DNA from: an uncultured Kangiella sp.
GTDB lineage: Bacteria; Pseudomonadota; Gammaproteobacteria; Enterobacterales; DSM-103792
Length of the DNA stretch: 16,911 nucleotides
Assembly: GCA_946481205.1 (NCBI GenBank)
Contig: CAMLNB010000064.1
Location: 1-16,911, forward strand
Direction: 5' to 3'
Position numbers and translations under genes: made by a program. This document shows, piece by piece, positions 13,478 through 16,911 of this stretch (position 1 is its first letter; the number at the start of each line of letters is the position of its first letter). A model generated the notes under the pieces. That model did not search any database. It was not told the origin of the DNA and worked only from the letters and a program-made list of their open reading frames with translations.

Positions 13478-15109
13478 TTATGCCAGTTTGAACCGATGCG
13501 TTTCGCCTTCCAGCTTACCGATAACCTGCATCAGGATGCTGGACGCTTGCACCGTCAGCTCGGCCTGCTCGCAGCTGCTCTGTGATTGCTCACTGATCTG
13601 GATGACCTGACTTTCAATGTCATGCGTCACGGTGCCTTGTTGCTCGGCGGCCGCGGCAATCTGGACATTGCGGTCATGAATGGATCCCATCAACTCACTG
13701 ATACCGCCCAACACTGTGTGCGCCTGTTGCGCCGTTGTGACCGTTTGCTGGGCGTTGTCTGCACTGGCACCAAGTGCTCTGACGGCCTGCTCCAATCCCT
13801 GCTGCAGAACCTGGATAGTGGTTTGTATTTCTTTGGTTGAACTTTGCGTGCGAGACGCCAGCACGCGTACCTCATCTGCAACCACTGCGAAACCTCGCCC
13901 CTGTTCACCCGCACGCGCCGCTTCGATCGCGGCATTCAGTGCCAGCAAGTTGGTTTGCTCGGCGATGCTGTTGATAACATCGGTAACGGAGCTGATTTTT
14001 TTGCCATCCGCCGCAACCTGTGTGACCAGGTCCCGCGATTGGTAGACCGCCTCGGCAAGACGCTGTGTTTCATCCGTCACCCGATCTACTGCAGTTTCGC
14101 CCTCCTTCGCCATGCCATTGGCTTTCTCGGTCAGCGCCAAGGTTTCGTTGGCATTGCGCGCCACGTCTTTTACGGTGACCGCCATTTCGTGCATGGCGGT
14201 CGCAGCTTGGGTGATGCTGGACTGTTGCTGGTTCAGACGTTGCGCAATCTCTTGTGAGCGCAGTTCCACTGAGTTGGCTTCTTGCCTCAGGCTCGCGGCA
14301 CCAAGAACAACGTGCTTGATGATTTGATTCAGACCATCGCGCATCTGGCTGATTGACAGCACCAGATTGGGATAGCTACGGCTGCGCACTTCCAGCTGAG
14401 CCGTCAGGTCACCCTTGGCGATATCCTGGGCAACGTCCATCACCTGTTGCGGTTCGCCACCGATACGACGGAATATCGAGGTTGATTGCCGTTGGGCATA
14501 TATTGAAACGATTGCCGCACAAGCCAAGATCAGCAAACCCATCAGCCATTTGCTGTCTTCTATTTCCGCACGGGCCTGCTGTTGATCTTCCTCGGCCTTG
14601 ATGACAACCTGCTTGACGATCTCATCTATGATCTGGCGATGCGCCGTATAGTGCCCTCGCAGTTCGTCAATGATGCGCTCGGCACCGGCGATGTCACCGG
14701 CTTCAACCGCTGGTATCAGCTTGGTGTTGATCGTTCGAAAGAAGGTTTGTGCCGGAGCATCCGCCCGCCGGAGCAAAAGCTCTTTCAATGCGGTCTCTGG
14801 CAGAATCTGCCGCCAATGACCTTGTCGGGCGGCGTACTCTTTTTGTAGCTGCTCCAGTCGTTGCTTGATGGCTGGCCGTTCCGCCATCGGATCAGCCTGC
14901 GGCAATTCATGTGCCAGCAGATAGCTCTCAACGATGTACAGCGGTGGCGGCAGGACATCCGCGATCAAATCCTTTTCTTCGGACAGCCGCTGGTAGATCG
15001 GACCATTCACTGCCACTTGCTGCAATGTCAGAAAGCTCACCACGGTCAGCACTACGTAGCCGGCGACAGAGAGCCAGACAATGCTGAGTAGCCGTTTGTT
15101 CAACGTCAT
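13478..15109 (-). CDS. Methyl-accepting chemotaxis protein
   Basis: A 543-residue transmembrane chemoreceptor. Helix 1 spans about residues 8-29. A periplasmic domain of about 158 residues (30-187), probably a helical bundle, carries the motif [20 protein letters not shown] (46-65), seen in a widespread group of sensors. Helix 2 is 188-205, a HAMP-like region follows ([20 protein letters not shown]), then the long cytoplasmic coiled coil with the hairpin tip at 383-410 ([35 protein letters not shown]). The tail ends HRFKLA, with no CheR-docking pentapeptide. It should signal through CheA/CheW to the flagellar or pilus motor; the ligand is unknown. GAGAGG nine bases upstream supports 15109; earlier in-frame starts (ATG 15133, TTG 15148) lack good sites. 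Confidence 0.95.
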   Translation of the reverse strand: MTLNKRLLSIVWLSVAGYVVLTVVSFLTLQQVAVNGPIYQRLSEEKDLIADVLPPPLYIVESYLLAHELPQADPMAERPAIKQRLEQLQKEYAARQGHWRQILPETALKELLLRRADAPAQTFFRTINTKLIPAVEAGDIAGAERIIDELRGHYTAHRQIIDEIVKQVVIKAEEDQQQARAEIEDSKWLMGLLILACAAIVSIYAQRQSTSIFRRIGGEPQQVMDVAQDIAKGDLTAQLEVRSRSYPNLVLSISQMRDGLNQIIKHVVLGAASLRQEANSVELRSQEIAQRLNQQQSSITQAATAMHEMAVTVKDVARNANETLALTEKANGMAKEGETAVDRVTDETQRLAEAVYQSRDLVTQVAADGKKISSVTDVINSIAEQTNLLALNAAIEAARAGEQGRGFAVVADEVRVLASRTQSSTKEIQTTIQVLQQGLEQAVRALGASADNAQQTVTTAQQAHTVLGGISELMGSIHDRNVQIAAAAEQQGTVTHDIESQVIQISEQSQSSCEQAELTVQASSILMQVIGKLEGETHRFKLA

Positions 15110-15152
15110 TTGACAACACCTCTCATTTGACATTCTTTCCGATTTCAACCGA

Positions 15153-15183
15153 TTGATAGCGATCTGTCTTTGACTTTTGTCAA
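15153..15183 (-). promoter_or_regulatory. Candidate sigma-70 promoter of the chemoreceptor gene
   Basis: On the minus strand a consensus -35 TTGACA (15183-15178) is followed after 19 bp by TATCAA (15158-15153). This would give a leader of roughly 35-40 nt before ATG 15109. The spacer is longer than ideal. Flagellar-class (sigma-28) promoters are common for chemoreceptors; the same segment has only partial matches (AAAAGTC ... GCTATCAA). Confidence 0.3.
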
Positions 15184-15242
15184 TGCATAGAGGGCTTCAG
15201 GATGTCATGGAAAGATTAACGGAAGATTTGAAAACGACAGTG

Positions 15243-15689
15243 CTAATTGGCCTTTAGCGCTCGAATCTGGAAAACCCCATGTGCCACGGCGACGACCAAA
15301 CCATTGCTATCGCACAGTTGACCTTCCAGCATGAACTGCGCTTTGCCATGACTTGATGCCTGTTGGTCAGCGTGCAGTAGCGCGTCCTGTTTCAGGTCAT
15401 AACGCAGCGTGATATCGGTCTGCGCCGGAGCCGAAAAATCCATCTGCATCTGTTTGAGTATGGGATAGAAGCGCTGCCTGTCAAAACTCGCTAATAGCAG
15501 CACACCTCCGGTGATGTCGGCCAAGGTGAAAAGCGCACCGGCATACATGGCCCCGAGGTGATTCTGGTTCCCTTGTAGCGGCATGCGGCATTGAGCCAAG
15601 CCTTTTTGCGCCTGTTCGACCACCAAGCCGGTGCGCGAGACAAACGGAACGAGCTGATCGATAAGGGTCTGATAGGTGGAGATGGCCAT
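15243..15689 (-). CDS. Hotdog-fold thioesterase, PaaI/YiiD-C-like
   Basis: A 148-residue single hotdog-domain protein, the usual size for PaaI-like acyl-CoA thioesterases. The central helix region reads NQNHLGAMYAGALFTLADIT (about residues 42-61), where N-H-x-G-x-x-x-A-G-A-L-F-T-L-A-D matches the signature, with D59 as the likely catalytic acid. The strands QMQMDFSAPAQTDITLRYDL and AQFMLEGQLCDSNGLVVAVA, then HGVFQIR, complete the fold. The start at 15689 is chosen because the domain begins there; the frame is open upstream to 15983, but that part is Lys/Arg-rich, unlike the family. The ribosome binding site is weak. It is likely cytosolic and hydrolyses an acyl-thioester, substrate unknown. 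The chemoreceptor gene lies 133 bp downstream on the same strand. Confidence 0.85.
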   Translation of the reverse strand: MAISTYQTLIDQLVPFVSRTGLVVEQAQKGLAQCRMPLQGNQNHLGAMYAGALFTLADITGGVLLLASFDRQRFYPILKQMQMDFSAPAQTDITLRYDLKQDALLHADQQASSHGKAQFMLEGQLCDSNGLVVAVAHGVFQIRALKAN

Positions 15690-15816
15690 TCGATTTAACT
15701 GTTGGGACAGAAGCCAGGAAAGTGTAGTCGGCTCTGCGCCGGATACGATGTGTGTCTCTTTTTTTTGCAGATTGATGCGACGCAGCACTGGAGCTTTACA
15801 AATCCGTATGCTGCTG

Positions 15817-15872
15817 TTTACACCGCGTGTCACTACATTTTGATACGTGATGGTTTTCTTTACGGTGTAAAG
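15817..15872. promoter_or_regulatory. GGTGTAAA dyads upstream of the thioesterase gene
   Basis: CTTTAC-GGT-GTAAAG (15858-15872) is a perfect 6+6 palindrome. Its right part CGGTGTAAA (15863-15871) is repeated in inverted orientation as TTTACACCG (15817-15825), 37 bp away. A further CTTTACA half-site is at 15794-15800. The set lies 130-185 bp upstream of the thioesterase start and about 150-200 bp upstream of the divergent gene, as expected for regulator sites that could loop, but no regulator gene is next to it. Confidence 0.35.
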
Positions 15873-15955
15873 CGTGATAGCACGGCATGCGCTAATGGTC
15901 TGCGATCGTAGTTGCCGTTCGGCCTTTTTCTTTTCCGGAAGGCTCACTGATACTG

Positions 15956-15986
15956 CCTTTGCTCGCCGACGGTCTGCGAGCAAAGG
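15956..15986. repeat. Perfect 11-bp hairpin ahead of the exported-protein gene
   Basis: CCTTTGCTCGC (15956-15966) and GCGAGCAAAGG (15976-15986) pair exactly across a 9-nt loop. A GTTTTTC run lies 15 nt further on, just before the Shine-Dalgarno of the gene at 16021. It would form in the 5' leader of that transcript if transcription starts upstream, and might be a leader structure or a weak terminator. Confidence 0.5.
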
Positions 15987-16020
15987 GATGTCAGGATGAG
16001 TTTTTCAAAGGAGAAGGACG

Positions 16021-16554
16021 ATGAGCAGAAAGGCCCTTGCAAAGATGGTCGCGCTGATTTTTGTTGCCGGCCCGGTTGTGGCCGTTCCACCGCATGAACC
16101 CAACTTGGTCGATGGAGGCAATCTGTGGTTGATGAACGCGTATGACGATACCCATCCGCAACACAAACAAATTTTCCGCGAAGAAATTTGCTTCAAATTT
16201 GTTGGCAATGTCGGCACTCACACTCGCTATGCCTGGCAGTCGCTGACCTATCCCGCGTTCAAAGGCATGGCCAGTCAGGAAGGCGATCACTTTGTCATGT
16301 ACGGTGATTTTTCCAGCCAGGGCAACGGCGTTTACCATGACGCCTGGTTGCTTGAACTGAATACCGAGAGCTATCGCGATCTGGCTGCCGGTCATTGGAC
16401 GATGTGGCGGGAGGACGGTAACTACGGTACGCCGCTGTATGTCGCCAATGTCACGTTGGAGCGGCAAGCGAACTCGCAATGCGGCATCAGCGCACCGGTC
16501 GATGAAGGCAAGGCGCTTGGCACGGCCACCGAATTGCCGTTCGAGCTGAAATGA
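16021..16554 (+). CDS. Exported protein of unknown function
   Basis: A 177-residue protein I do not recognise. The start is well fixed: AAAGGAGAAGG lies just upstream of ATG 16021. The signal peptide (SRKALAKMVALIFVAGPVVA) ends around residue 21. The mature part is rich in aromatic residues, His, Asp and Gly, and probably beta-structured: GGNLWLMNAYDD (about 32-43), EEICFKFVGN, HTRYAWQSLTYPAF, DHFVMYGDFSSQ, YHDAWLLEL, HWTMWREDGNYGTPLYVANV. Two cysteines (C57 in EICFKF and one in SQCGIS near 159) could form a disulfide. The layout suggests a small beta-sandwich or binding protein rather than an enzyme, but no family is assigned. It is a single gene, followed by a two-part hairpin at 16584-16621. 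Confidence 0.8.
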   Translation: MSRKALAKMVALIFVAGPVVAVPPHEPNLVDGGNLWLMNAYDDTHPQHKQIFREEICFKFVGNVGTHTRYAWQSLTYPAFKGMASQEGDHFVMYGDFSSQGNGVYHDAWLLELNTESYRDLAAGHWTMWREDGNYGTPLYVANVTLERQANSQCGISAPVDEGKALGTATELPFELK

Positions 16555-16583
16555 TTGGGACTCAAGCAGCGTAAACGCTGTCA

Positions 16584-16621
16584 GGGCTGGCCGAACCTGT
16601 GCAGACAGGCTAGGCCAGCCC
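16584..16621. terminator. Two-part long hairpin after the exported-protein gene
   Basis: GGGCTGGCC (16584-16592) pairs with GGCCAGCCC (16613-16621). Inside, CCTGT (16596-16600) pairs with ACAGG (16605-16609) around a GCAG loop, leaving a symmetric 3x3 internal loop (GAA/CTA). A smaller CAGCGT-AA-ACGCTG dyad (16567-16580) precedes it. No T-tract follows, so if it ends transcription it is not a classical intrinsic terminator. Confidence 0.5.
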
Positions 16622-16775
16622 ACGCAATCGACATGGCAATGATACCGATCCTGCAGCTGACACCGCTGTCTTGTCTCGCATCGCAAATACCATCGTGCAA
16701 AGTCGCCGGGTGATCCGTAGAATCCGGGCATTCGTTTGCTGTGAGCAGCGCCACGTCGGCGTGCTGCGGGATGTC

Positions 16776-16911
16776 ATGCAACGCACTCTCTGTTTTCTGG
16801 CGCTGATGGGTTTCTGTACAGGCGCGGTCGCCGATGCTGGCACCGAGACCGCTACCGCTGCGCCGGATTCTCCGGCGACCGCGCTTGTCGCATCCGATCC
16901 TGCTGCCCCGC
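16776..16911 (+). CDS. Partial gene for an exported protein, cut by the window edge
   Basis: The first 45 codons of a frame that stays open to the right edge. It begins MQRTLCFLALMGFCTGAVAD, a good Sec signal peptide with cleavage near AVA-D (residue 19). The following residues are Ala/Thr/Pro/Asp-rich (AGTETATAAPDSPATA), a low-complexity linker common just after the signal peptide of envelope proteins. The ribosome binding site is poor (GCGGGATG), and an ATG at 16771 in another frame stops after 11 codons. Function cannot be judged from this fragment. Confidence 0.6.
   Translation, partial: MQRTLCFLALMGFCTGAVADAGTETATAAPDSPATALVASDPAAP

Larger units (their letters stand above)
15690..16020. 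other. Divergent control region between thioesterase and exported-protein genes
   Basis: 331 bp without a credible gene. It holds the dyads at 15817-15872, a small GCCGTTCGGC palindrome followed by CTTTTTCTTTT (15914-15934), and the hairpin at 15956-15986. The thioesterase frame stays open on the minus strand through most of it, but the predicted residues look like translated non-coding DNA. No confident -10/-35 pair was found for either gene. Confidence 0.4.

Noticed and set aside
15690..15983. 98-residue N-terminal extension of the thioesterase
   Set aside because: It is basic and low in family-like residues, and covers palindromes and hairpins that look regulatory; the hotdog domain starts at 15689.

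Overview
The window looks like a chromosomal segment of a free-living gammaproteobacterium. This is an inference: GC is moderately high, many products are exported or membrane-bound, and there is a BPSS1780-type membrane protein, a polar-type methyl-accepting chemotaxis protein and a degenerate GTAGGGCGGAA-type intergenic repeat. I see no rRNA, tRNA, CRISPR array, insertion sequence or phage gene. Sixteen protein genes are supported, one of them running off the right edge, plus one very speculative 8-codon ORF. About half of the products carry a signal peptide or membrane segments.

Layout. 1-1544: two unrecognised + strand genes, one exported and one with three membrane helices, separated by a decayed repeat. 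1660-3561: a regulated island. A MarR-family repressor (-) is divergent from a VOC/glyoxalase-fold gene (+), and three 20-bp palindromes fill the shared control region. These are followed by a DUF4287 gene that overlaps a DoxX-like membrane protein gene by ATGA. 3660-5039: an exported protein with HExxH and a downstream NE motif, probably an undescribed zinc metalloprotease. 5303-6613: an APC-superfamily amino-acid permease with a good intrinsic terminator. 6720-8132 (-): an exported S41-type peptidase. 8400-9206 (-): BPSS1780-family membrane protein. 9337-10988: a GlxA-type AraC regulator (-) divergent from a GNAT acetyltransferase (+). 10989-11594: about 600 bp with no convincing gene. 11595-13421: an exported subtilisin-family (S8) protease whose usual catalytic Asp position appears to hold Glu. 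It converges on a methyl-accepting chemotaxis protein (13478-15109, -) across a shared bidirectional terminator. 15243-15689 (-): a hotdog-fold thioesterase, divergent from an unrecognised exported protein (16021-16554, +). The last gene starts at 16776 and is cut by the window edge.

How the genes work together. The clearest functional unit is MarR-VOC, where the three operators predict autorepression and control of the VOC gene. DUF4287-DoxX is a translationally coupled pair. Three exported hydrolases (HExxH protein, S41, S8), an amino-acid permease and a chemoreceptor lie within 12 kb. They fit a proteolytic, amino-acid-scavenging lifestyle but are not one operon. The best candidates for something undescribed are the HExxH protein, the Glu-variant subtilase, the triple operator, and the palindrome / mini-ORF / double-hairpin arrangement at 8235-8407.
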